A DNA stretch of 64,000 nucleotides from Planctomycetota bacterium (GTDB lineage Bacteria > Planctomycetota > B15-G4 > SIAN01). Each line of letters begins with the position of its first letter. Positions within the stretch are counted from its first letter, which is position 1. The position numbers were made by a program, and so were the translations under genes. Below the pieces are notes generated by a model that was given only the letters and a program-made list of their open reading frames with translations, had not been told where the DNA came from and made no database searches. Location of the stretch: NCBI GenBank assembly GCA_028289345.1, contig JANQQL010000033.1:1116001-1180000 (forward strand), written 5' to 3'. Shown here piece by piece: positions 52,412 to 59,554 of this stretch.

Positions 52412-52750
52412 AACGAGAAACCTTCCTGCGACCATGACGCCACCGCTTCCCCTCCGGTCTGCTCGGCCCAGGTGCTCGAGCGAGCGGCGGCCATCCTCCG
52501 CGCCGCGGGGGATCCGGGCCGCCTTCGCCTCCTGGAACTGTTGGCTCCGGGGGAACGTTGCGTCACGGAGCTGGCAGAACTCTCGGGAGACTCCTTGCCC
52601 AACGTCTCCGCTCGGCTGCGCGTCCTTCGAGGCGAGCGGCTGCTATCGCGGCGGCGCGAAGGCAAGCACCAGTTCTACGCGCTCGCCGACGGCCACGTCG
52701 CCGAGCTTGTTCGAGGCGTGCTCGAACACGCCAGTGAGGAGGAACACTGA
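52400..52750 (+). CDS. SmtB/ArsR-type zinc-responsive transcriptional repressor
   Basis: A 116-residue winged-helix protein. Its DNA-binding helix is ELAELSGDSLPNVSARLRVL, and the wing is REGKHQFYAL. At the C-terminus Asp97, His99, His110 and Glu113 (DGHVAELVRGVLEHASEE) reproduce exactly the alpha-5 zinc site spacing of SmtB (D-x-H-x10-H-x2-E). N-terminal Cys10 and His12 could form an alpha-3N-type site; Cys54 stands in the helix where ArsR has the CxC-type ligands. It should release DNA when zinc is bound. It precedes the His-rich gene with no gap and has an inverted repeat over its start. No ribosome-binding site is evident. Confidence 0.9.
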   Translation: MNQVNEKPSCDHDATASPPVCSAQVLERAAAILRAAGDPGRLRLLELLAPGERCVTELAELSGDSLPNVSARLRVLRGERLLSRRREGKHQFYALADGHVAELVRGVLEHASEEEH

Positions 52751-53095
52751 ATGAGTTGTGACAAACACGAGAACCACGAGCACACCCACGGCGCCGATTG
52801 TGGACACCCGGCCGTCAAGCATGGCGACCACGTCGACTACCTTCATACCGGGCACCTTCACCACCCTCATGATGGTCACGTGGACGAACATTCTCTGGAA
52901 GTCAATGGCAGCAACCCCGCGGACTGCACCCCGGATCACGCCTGTCAGGGTCACGAAGCCTCCCACTCCCATGGTCCCGACTGCGGACACGAAGCCGTGC
53001 CCCACGGAGATCATGTTGACTACATGGTCGATGGACATCTCCATCATCCGCACGGCGAACACTGCGACGATCACGGCCAGCTCGCGCTTGCTTGA
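52751..53095 (+). CDS. Histidine-rich metal-binding protein with tandem repeat
   Basis: A 114-residue cytoplasmic protein with 27 His and 6 Cys. Two repeats of about 35 residues, at positions 13-47 and 74-108, share HG-x-DCGH-x-AV-x-HGDHVDY, GHLHHPH and a D-x-H end. The pieces read HGADCGHPAVKHGDHVDY and HGPDCGHEAVPHGDHVDY. The middle part has CTPDHACQGH. It starts directly after the arsR-like stop. Placed under an SmtB-type sensor beside ZIP and SO_0444-type permeases, it is probably a zinc (or other divalent metal) store or carrier; this is inference. It ends 48 bases before a strong terminator. Confidence 0.82.
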   Translation: MSCDKHENHEHTHGADCGHPAVKHGDHVDYLHTGHLHHPHDGHVDEHSLEVNGSNPADCTPDHACQGHEASHSHGPDCGHEAVPHGDHVDYMVDGHLHHPHGEHCDDHGQLALA

Positions 53096-53142
53096 CCCGC
53101 GGAGCACCCGTGGTCGCTTTCGCAATGGCCCATGGAAGATTC

Positions 53143-53178
53143 ACGTCCAGCGAGGAGATCTCGCTGGACGTTTCTTTC
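53143..53178 (+). terminator. Rho-independent terminator of the arsR/His-rich operon
   Basis: A perfect 12-base stem (53143-53154 with 53160-53171), loop GAGAT, is followed by TTCTTTC. This is a textbook intrinsic terminator on the plus strand, 48 bases after the stop of the His-rich gene. It could also stop the convergent ABC operon on the minus strand, but the U-tract is on the plus side. Confidence 0.88.
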
Positions 53179-53280
53179 ATTGGCGTCCCAATCCCCGCGT
53201 GCTCGACCTCGACCGGCCTTCCGAGCTCCACCATTTGGCGCCAATGGCCCATGGGCCGACACGGGGAGGGGGACGTTTCG

Positions 53281-54429
53281 TCAGTCACTGCGCATGCGTC
53301 GGGCCCCAAGGAAGGCCGCGATCAGGAGCAACCCCATCGACAATGAGAAGAGCAGTCGGAAATCCGTCGACCGCAGCAAATGGAGACTCGAGGCCGGGCT
53401 GAGCTCTGGGTTGTTCAAGCTGGCGAGTGTGAAGATCAGACCGTATCGCTCGAACGTGAGAGAGCTCAGCCACTGAAAGGCCTCGAAGCGATATCCCAAC
53501 AGGTTGACTGCTCCGATCACCATCAGGTACGCGAACGAAAGTAGATTGGGCGCCGCCTGATTCTTCGCAAACGAGGAAATCAGAAGGCCGACCGCAAAGT
53601 AGCCGACGGTCAACGCCACCATGGTGGCCCAGAACAGAACCGAGCTCAGAACTTCGGGCTGCAGAGCCGCCATCACGAGCCCGGAAGTTCCAAGTGCCAT
53701 TCCCCCGTGCACGAAAAACTTGGCGAGGACGAACTCGAAGTAGGTCGCGGGCGTCAACAAAATCGCTCGCATCGCCCCCCGCTCCCGCTCTTGCGCGGTC
53801 AATGAGACGAGAAGACCGCACGCCGCGAAGAACTGAATGGTGGTCAACAACGCCGTCCCGATCAGAGACAGACTCAGGATGTCCGCGACGGAAACGCGCT
53901 GCAAGGCTTCTCGAGTTTGGTCCGCCCGAGTCGGCGGCGCGATCGGCTGGATCGTCTCGAAGAACTGCGGCATCTTTCCAAAGTGTTCGATCGAGACGGA
54001 AAGAAACCAGCGCGTGACCGGCCACAGAATCTTGGGATCGGAACCCGGATAGCGATAGCGAACGTGGTGTCGAATCTGCTTCCTCCCTTGGTCGAACATC
54101 TGCTTGCGGAGTTCGATGACGCAAACATTGGCTGGGTAGTCGTACTTCCCGAGCTTGTTGGCATCGAAGAACCGGATTCCAAGTTCGACCGGAGCACGTT
54201 TCTTGAGGAGCTGAACCCACGCGTTGTCCTCGGCATAGACGATCCACGATTCCTCGTTGCGAGGCCCCGAAGAAGCCGCTCCCTGATCTTCGTCGACCAG
54301 ACCACTCGAAGCAGTGAGGAGGGCAACGATGACGAACAGCCCTAACAACATCAGGGCCGGACCGTTGCGGAGCAGACGGGCGATGTCTTTTCGAATGAGC
54401 GCAAGCACGATATGGGGACGGAGCCTCAC
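53281..54429 (-). CDS. ABC-2 type transporter permease
   Basis: A 382-residue membrane protein. The layout is that of ABC-2 exporters: a first helix (PALMLLGLFVIVALLTASSGL), a large outer domain of about 150 residues with charged and Pro-rich stretches, and a cluster of helices after residue 190 (LSLIGTALLTTIQFFAACGL, LLVSLTAQERERGAMRAILL with the coupling helix, and others to IAAFLGARRMR). The ERERG-x-x-x-A-I-L-L-T element before residue 240 is the usual ABC-2 coupling motif. It pairs with the ATPase gene through an ATGA overlap. The substrate is unknown. Confidence 0.87.
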   Translation of the reverse strand: MRLRPHIVLALIRKDIARLLRNGPALMLLGLFVIVALLTASSGLVDEDQGAASSGPRNEESWIVYAEDNAWVQLLKKRAPVELGIRFFDANKLGKYDYPANVCVIELRKQMFDQGRKQIRHHVRYRYPGSDPKILWPVTRWFLSVSIEHFGKMPQFFETIQPIAPPTRADQTREALQRVSVADILSLSLIGTALLTTIQFFAACGLLVSLTAQERERGAMRAILLTPATYFEFVLAKFFVHGGMALGTSGLVMAALQPEVLSSVLFWATMVALTVGYFAVGLLISSFAKNQAAPNLLSFAYLMVIGAVNLLGYRFEAFQWLSSLTFERYGLIFTLASLNNPELSPASSLHLLRSTDFRLLFSLSMGLLLIAAFLGARRMRSD

Positions 54430-55274
54430 TTGTATGCCTCCCCAGTGAGCTTGCGGAACACGTCTTCGAAACGAAAGTCCAAGGAGTGCACGCGGAGGTC
54501 CGCGTGAGCGCCAATCAACGAGGCCAGATCCGCGCGCGAGTCCGGATCTTCGAGGTCGAAGAGCTCCCGAACCTGCTCCCCTTCGACGTCGCGTTCGACG
54601 CGCACCTTTCGCTCTGCATGACGCATGATGAAGTTGCTGGGCGTGTCACTGTCGATCAGCCGCCCCCCGGACAAGATGGCGACGTGATCGCAGATTTCTT
54701 CCACCTCGGTCATGTTGTGGGTGGTCAGAAAGACCGTCGTCCCACCGTCCCGCAGTTCGCGCAAGAGTCGGCGAACGACGCCCGTAGAGTGAGCATCGAG
54801 GTTGGCCGTCGGTTCATCGCAGAAGAGGACTTTGGGGCGATGCAAGATCTCCCGCGCAATCAACAACTTCTTGCGCATGCCCTTGGAATACCGCGAAACG
54901 GCGAGGTTCGCCGCTTCGGAAAGCTGCAGACGATCGAGAGCTTCGTCGACACGCTGCTTCGGCAGGCGGTACAGCCCGGCAAAGATCCGCAAGTTCGCAC
55001 GACCGCTGAGTTCCTCGAAGTGGTCTTCGGTATCGGGCACATACCCGCACAAGGCTTTGACCTTGTTCAGGTTTTGCGGGATGGCGTGGCCGGAGATTCG
55101 CACGATCCCCGAAGTGGGCCGCAGCACTCCCGTCAGAACGCGAATGGTCGTGGTCTTGCCCGCACCGTTCGGCCCAAGAAACCCGAAGACTTGACCGGGC
55201 TCGGCACGAAGGGAGAGCCCGTCAACCGCCACGAATCTGCCGAATCGCACGCGCAGGTGTTCCGTCTGAATCAT
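54426..55274 (-). CDS. ABC transporter ATP-binding protein
   Basis: A 282-residue ATPase. I start it at MIQTEHLRVRFGRFVAVDGL; the open frame goes on upstream for 95 codons without a conserved sequence. Walker A is GPNGAGKTTT, the signature is SRYSKGMRKKL in place of LSGGQ (typical for ABC-2 type ATPases), Walker B is VLFCDEPTANLD, and the switch His is in LTTHNMTEVEEICDHVA. A C-terminal extension of about 70 residues (GRLIDSDTPSNFIM onwards) is of the NodI/DrrA type. It powers the adjacent ABC-2 permease, likely for export. Confidence 0.92.
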   Translation of the reverse strand: MIQTEHLRVRFGRFVAVDGLSLRAEPGQVFGFLGPNGAGKTTTIRVLTGVLRPTSGIVRISGHAIPQNLNKVKALCGYVPDTEDHFEELSGRANLRIFAGLYRLPKQRVDEALDRLQLSEAANLAVSRYSKGMRKKLLIAREILHRPKVLFCDEPTANLDAHSTGVVRRLLRELRDGGTTVFLTTHNMTEVEEICDHVAILSGGRLIDSDTPSNFIMRHAERKVRVERDVEGEQVRELFDLEDPDSRADLASLIGAHADLRVHSLDFRFEDVFRKLTGEAYK

Positions 55275-55557
55275 CCTGGGTTCCTTTGCAGGAGTTCTGA
55301 CTTTCTCGAGGTCGGAACCATACGCAATCGTCCACCTCAGATCAGGACGTCCGCACACCTGGACCAGGTTTCGGAGCGTGAAGAAATACGCCCGGGACTT
55401 GTCTTCAACGCTTCTCTTCTCATCGCACGGCGGGAGAAACCGAGCGATGTCCGAGAAAGAATGAGCAACTCGGTGGGAACTTTGCAGGGCGGAGCGGCAA
55501 CTGTCTTGTGACGAACTGTGTTCCGAACGTCCGATTTTCCTCCGCGGGGACGAATTC
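55275..55557. other. Gap between the ABC operon and a small lipoprotein gene
   Basis: A 283-base stretch without a gene that convinces me; the minus-strand ATPase frame stays open here but codes for nothing conserved. It should hold two divergent promoters. Confidence 0.4.
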
Positions 55558-55725
55558 ATGAGATTCCGAGTTCATTGGTCCGGTTCTTTCCGTCCGCGGA
55601 TCGATTCCTCCATGCCGCTTGTTCTTCTCGTTCCCATGATTCTGCTTGGGTGTCAATCTCGACCGACCACCCCCACGCCGTCGGGGTCGGCGTTTGCTGT
55701 GATTGACATGACGTTCCACCCGTGA
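55558..55725 (+). CDS. Small lipoprotein, 55 residues
   Basis: A short frame with GGGGA 7 bases upstream of the ATG. The protein reads MRFRVHWSGSFRPRIDSSMP then LVLLVPMILLGCQS, a signal peptide with a lipobox (LLGC), and a Pro/Thr-rich end SRPTTPTPSG. A second ATG at residue 19 would give a 37-residue form starting right at the hydrophobic core. After cleavage only about 24 residues remain, as in entericidin-like lipoproteins. The signal and lipobox support it; its small size makes it uncertain. Confidence 0.5.
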   Translation: MRFRVHWSGSFRPRIDSSMPLVLLVPMILLGCQSRPTTPTPSGSAFAVIDMTFHP

Positions 55726-55842
55726 CTCTCTCACAATCGGGCCTTCGGTTTGGAAAAGGCCCTCATGCGCCAGGATGGCGCTTGCAACGCCGATCTGTGC
55801 TTGGAACAAGGGCATGCCCATCTCACTCTCGGAGCTCCGTGC

Positions 55843-56079
55843 ATGATCGACTTGGCGGAGTTGGCGCGCAGCGTTGAAGAGGCAAACTGCACCGTGTTGA
55901 GTCTGAGCCTTCGGGGGCAAGGGAAGGTGGTGGAACTTGGAGCTCAGCGCTTTCTCGAGCTGGCGAAGACCAAGCAGCGACTTCCGCTGATTGGGGATTG
56001 CTGCCTCCAAGGGGATCGGTTCGTGGGGACGGTCTCCGGCTGGGACACGTCGCAGCCAGCGATCGAACTCGAGCAATGA
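55843..56079 (+). CDS. Small hypothetical protein
   Basis: A 78-residue reading frame (MIDLAELARSVEEANCTVLS...). The ATG has GGAG 8 bases upstream; upstream in-frame TTG (55750) and ATG (55765) starts are possible and would add a Cys-rich lead. Codon use looks like that of the neighbouring genes, with C/G at third positions. The end carries GDCCLQGDRFVGTVSGWD. I do not recognise a family, and there is no signal peptide. It lies between the small lipoprotein and the FliD-like gene. Confidence 0.4.
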   Translation: MIDLAELARSVEEANCTVLSLSLRGQGKVVELGAQRFLELAKTKQRLPLIGDCCLQGDRFVGTVSGWDTSQPAIELEQ

Positions 56080-56274
56080 CCCGAACCTCGGAGAAACATC
56101 TAGGGGAACATCCTCGGCCGATCAGAAAAGAGTCACTGCTCCGCGGGTCGCTCCTGGACATTCCTTCCCGAATCAGCGTTTCTTCCTGTCCCACTGCGTA
56201 ATCCGTGGTAGGCCCCGTGTGAGCTAGCACTGATCGCTTCCGGGACGGTGCATTTGCTCGGTGCGGGGGACAAC

Positions 56275-57936
56275 ATGCAAGTCAGCGGGGTCTCTGGATT
56301 CGGGGCGGACTTTTCGCGCATTCAGTTTGGCGCGAGCCCGCCACTGTTCGGTCGCAGTGCCAGCGCGGGTGGTACTCAGGATCCGGATCTCGGCATCCCT
56401 CAACTGCTCGCTGCGGCTCGGTCGTTGCGCGGTCAGCTCGACAAAGTGGTCAGCAACCTGACTCCCTCTTCCTTCTCCCCGCAGAGCTTCGTGAGCCAGC
56501 AGGAAGCGACGATCCGATCCGACACAGCACTTTCCTTGGACCCGGGCACTGCCGCCACCCTGCAGTCCACGGAAGAGATCAACACCGTAGCCACTTCGTT
56601 CGATCCCTTCGGCCCCGATTTCACCGAAGGGTCCACCGCGGAAGCGACGATCTCGGGGACCTATTCGGGGTCCGAAGACGACACCCTGACATTCACGATC
56701 ACTCAGTCCGGGGTCATCGGCGGGGTGTTGCCGATGTCCCTCGAAGTGACCGACTCGTCCGGCGCCGTCCTCGACACCATCGACATCGATCCCCTGACCG
56801 ATGCGGGAACAGAGTTCGCACTCAGCAACGGTCTCTCTTTCTCCTTCTCCTCGGGATACCTCTTGGCCGGGGACTCATTCGAGCTCGACGTATTCGCCAC
56901 CGTCGGAAGCCGTGTGGATCCCTCCAACCCGTTCAATGGAACCCGCAACGAAAACCCGAATCTCGAAGATGGCCTTACCGTGAGCGATGGAAGCTTCACC
57001 GTGAATGGTACGAGCATCACCGTCAATGCCAGCGACAGCCTTCAGGACGTCCTCGACCGAATCAACGCCTCCGAGGCCGGGGTGGAAGCCGTGTTCGACT
57101 ACGCCTCAGAAACGATCCAGTTCACCCACGAAACCCGAGGAACGGGCACCACGATCGCGTTGGCAGACGACACCTCGGGTTTCCTGGACGCCACCAAGTT
57201 GAGTGCTGCCGTCACGAGCGCCGGGACCGATGCGGACAAGGACCGGATCATTGACGAAGTCTCCGCCTTGTCGGGAATCTCCGCTGGGACCATCACCATC
57301 AATGGAACTGAGATTTCCATCGACCCTTCGGTCGACTCCTTGGATGACGTATTGCAACTCATCAACGACAGTGATGCGGGAGTGGTGGCGACTTACCACG
57401 AGGACACCTCGCGAGTCTCCATCTCCCCGGAAACTCGGGGAGACTCATTGAGTGTCAGCGACCAAGACACCGAATTCTTCAACACGCTCGCATTGGCCAC
57501 CGGAGACTTCGAAGCCACTCAGCTCGTCCGTCCGCAATCCCCGATCTCGTTCGTGAGGAATGAAGACGACCGGCAGAGCTTCGTTGATATCGCGGGATCC
57601 TTGCAGCAGATGCTGCAAACCCGCCTTGGCGAGAGGGGCCGTCGGGAACGAAGTGGTTTTCGAGATGACCTGAGTGCCGCTTTCCGACGCGGCCTCGCGA
57701 GTGCCCGCAAAGATCCGGACGACAACCGGGGCTTCGGTTTTCGACTGACCTCCGACGGAAACCTGGAGTTCGACGTGGAGAAGTTCGAGTCGGAGCTGCG
57801 ACGCAATCCAAGTGGCGGGGCCCGTTTCTTGTTCACCGAAGAACGCGGTTTCCTGCCCTCACTTTTGGAATCCGTCGAGACCCTGGAGTCAAATCTTCAG
57901 CAGACGGCGGGCAGTTTGGTGAACGTGGTCGCCTGA
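56275..57936 (+). CDS. FliD-like protein (flagellar hook-associated protein 2 / flagellin-IN repeats)
   Basis: A 553-residue protein beginning MQVSGVSGFGADFSRIQF, with GGGGGAC just before the ATG. Two flagellin-hook-IN repeats are visible: SFTVNGTSITVNASDSLQDV followed by LDRINASEAGVEAVFDY, and TITINGTEISIDPSVDSLDD followed by VLQLINDSDAGVVATY. The C-terminus has GFGFRLTSDGNLEFDVEK and RNPSGGARFLFTEERGF, like the end of FliD (filament cap). A Ser/Thr/Gly-rich insert (GTYSGSEDDTLTFTITQSG) lies between residues 120 and 200. No other flagellar gene is near. It could cap the flagellum or be a paralogue with another surface role. Confidence 0.75.
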   Translation: MQVSGVSGFGADFSRIQFGASPPLFGRSASAGGTQDPDLGIPQLLAAARSLRGQLDKVVSNLTPSSFSPQSFVSQQEATIRSDTALSLDPGTAATLQSTEEINTVATSFDPFGPDFTEGSTAEATISGTYSGSEDDTLTFTITQSGVIGGVLPMSLEVTDSSGAVLDTIDIDPLTDAGTEFALSNGLSFSFSSGYLLAGDSFELDVFATVGSRVDPSNPFNGTRNENPNLEDGLTVSDGSFTVNGTSITVNASDSLQDVLDRINASEAGVEAVFDYASETIQFTHETRGTGTTIALADDTSGFLDATKLSAAVTSAGTDADKDRIIDEVSALSGISAGTITINGTEISIDPSVDSLDDVLQLINDSDAGVVATYHEDTSRVSISPETRGDSLSVSDQDTEFFNTLALATGDFEATQLVRPQSPISFVRNEDDRQSFVDIAGSLQQMLQTRLGERGRRERSGFRDDLSAAFRRGLASARKDPDDNRGFGFRLTSDGNLEFDVEKFESELRRNPSGGARFLFTEERGFLPSLLESVETLESNLQQTAGSLVNVVA

Positions 57937-58058
57937 TTCAAAAACCCGCGGCGCCGTCGAACGAAATCGCACCGTTCCCCTTTCGCCGATGCCTGGAGAC
58001 GCCGAGACCTGGAGACGATTCGTCCTTGGTGAGAGTGACGGCGCCAGCGCCGAACGCG

Positions 58059-58937
58059 TCAGCCCCGAAGGAATCCGGCGACCACCCGTCCGATCCCCGC
58101 AAGATCGTTGTGAATGCGAATTCGGCCATAACCACGCCGGAGCATCTCGTCGCGCACCGCGCCAGCCTGTCCCGCCCCCACTTCCAAGGCCAGCAGTCCC
58201 CCCGATTCGAGACACTCGCGAGCTTGGTCCATCAGGCGTTGCCGCAAGACTTCCGGCCGATCGCGATCGGGAGTCAGCGCCAGCATTGGCTCATGGTCAC
58301 GCACATCCCGTGGCAGGCCCCAGAGATCTTTCGGCTCGACGTAGGGCAGATTGGCAACCACGCAAGACCAGTTGCCGGAGGAAGTGACGGTCGCCAGCAA
58401 GTCGGAAACGGCAAACCTGACTCGGTCCGCCACTCCGCAATGCTGGGCATTGGTGCGAGCGACTTGAAGTGCGTCGGAGGATCGATCCAACGCCAACAAC
58501 TGAAACTCGGGTCGCTCCGCCGCGAGGGTCACGGCGATCGCTCCCGACCCGGTGCCGACATCGATGACGCACCGACCGGGGCTGTCTCGCATGACCACCT
58601 CGACCAAGTGTTCTGTTTCGGGGCGAGGGATGAGGACTCGTTCATCCACCACGAACTCGCGGCCATAGAACTCCTGGGTACCGAGCAAATAAGCGATCGG
58701 CTCTCCCTGGCTGCGACGGAAGAGGAGTTCGCGAAAGCGGTCCGCGTCCTCGCTTCTTGGCGAGGGACATCGCTCGAGATGTAAGTCCGTTCGGGAGCAC
58801 TGCAATACGAACGACAGCAGGAGTTCCGCCTCGAGTGCCGGCGAAGCATTCCGCGAGTCCAGGCGCTGGCGGGCCTCTGCCAGCAGCGCCTGGACGTTCG
58901 TGCCTGCCTTGGCACGAGAATGCGGAAGGTCGCTCAG
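58059..58937 (-). CDS. prmC: Peptide chain release factor N5-glutamine methyltransferase
   Basis: A protein of 292 residues if it begins at CTG 58937-58935, which overlaps the upstream stop as CTGA. The N-terminal helical domain (VQALLAEARQRLDSRNASPA, then LEAELLLSFV) is in frame, although no ATG, GTG or TTG occurs before TTG 58805 inside that domain. The catalytic part has LLGTQEFYGREFVVDE, LIPRPETEHLVE, VIDVGTGSGAIAVTLA and VVANLPYVEPKDL; NLPY replaces the usual NPPY. It methylates the Gln of the GGQ motif in RF1/RF2. It follows prfA by one gene, a standard pairing. Confidence 0.85.
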   Translation of the reverse strand: MSDLPHSRAKAGTNVQALLAEARQRLDSRNASPALEAELLLSFVLQCSRTDLHLERCPSPRSEDADRFRELLFRRSQGEPIAYLLGTQEFYGREFVVDERVLIPRPETEHLVEVVMRDSPGRCVIDVGTGSGAIAVTLAAERPEFQLLALDRSSDALQVARTNAQHCGVADRVRFAVSDLLATVTSSGNWSCVVANLPYVEPKDLWGLPRDVRDHEPMLALTPDRDRPEVLRQRLMDQARECLESGGLLALEVGAGQAGAVRDEMLRRGYGRIRIHNDLAGIGRVVAGFLRG

Positions 58938-59554
58938 CGGCGTCGGCCGCGGCTGCGGGTCTTGCCGCCACCGCCAGACGCTCCCCCACTGCTCTTCTTG
59001 CCTTTGCCCAGCCCCGCAATGGCGCCAGCAAAGACCACCACCACATAGGTCGAGCCAAGGGTGACGAACAAATAGCCAGGCCCGACGTGACGGAAGTAGT
59101 CCTGGAAGTATCCGAAGTCATAGAACAAGGCGAACCAGGAAGAGTCTCCGCCTCCCAATCCGGAGGCCGAGAATCCTCCGACGAGGGAAGCCCAGCCCCA
59201 GATGCAGACGAACAGCATCAGGACCAACGGGCCCAACATCACCTTGCGAAACTTGATCGAGTAAAGCTGGGCACCGATGAACAGGACGGCGACGAAAGCA
59301 GCGATGCTCCCGGACACGGTCATCAATCCCACCGGACCAGTCAATTCCGGATTGAACACCGAGCTGTCCCAGCCAACCGCCTTGTCGTGGAACGGAGTCA
59401 GGCAGCCGAACAGCACCGCGATTCCCCCCCACAAGAACTGGTAGAGCTGTTTGTGAGCCGGGCCTCCGCTGGCGGCCCCCTCAGGAGCCACGGACATTCC
59501 GGCGTCTTCTGACTCGAATTCATCGAGCATCGGTTCCAGTTCGTTCTCGCTCAT
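58934..59554 (-). CDS. Membrane protein of unknown function
   Basis: A 206-residue protein. An acidic N-terminus (MSENELEPMLDEFESEDAG) is followed by about four membrane segments: LWGGIAVLFGCLTPF, SIAAFVAVLFIGAQLY, MLGPLVLMLFVCIWGW and YVVVVFAGAIAGLG. The end is basic and Gly-rich (KGKKSSGGASGGGGKTRSRG). It sits between prfA and prmC with 4-base overlaps on both sides, ATGA with prfA upstream of its start codon and TGA shared with the prmC frame. I do not recognise a family. Confidence 0.75.
   Translation of the reverse strand: MSENELEPMLDEFESEDAGMSVAPEGAASGGPAHKQLYQFLWGGIAVLFGCLTPFHDKAVGWDSSVFNPELTGPVGLMTVSGSIAAFVAVLFIGAQLYSIKFRKVMLGPLVLMLFVCIWGWASLVGGFSASGLGGGDSSWFALFYDFGYFQDYFRHVGPGYLFVTLGSTYVVVVFAGAIAGLGKGKKSSGGASGGGGKTRSRGRRR

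Noticed and set aside
55420..56076. A 218-codon minus-strand frame opposite the small genes upstream of the FliD-like gene
   Set aside because: No conserved sequence; it runs against the lipobox-bearing and small-protein frames, and its His/Arg/Pro composition is typical of a shadow frame.
58911..58925. TTGGCACGAGAATGCGG as a second sigma-54 promoter
   Set aside because: The GG-to-GC spacing is one base short, and it lies inside coding sequence.
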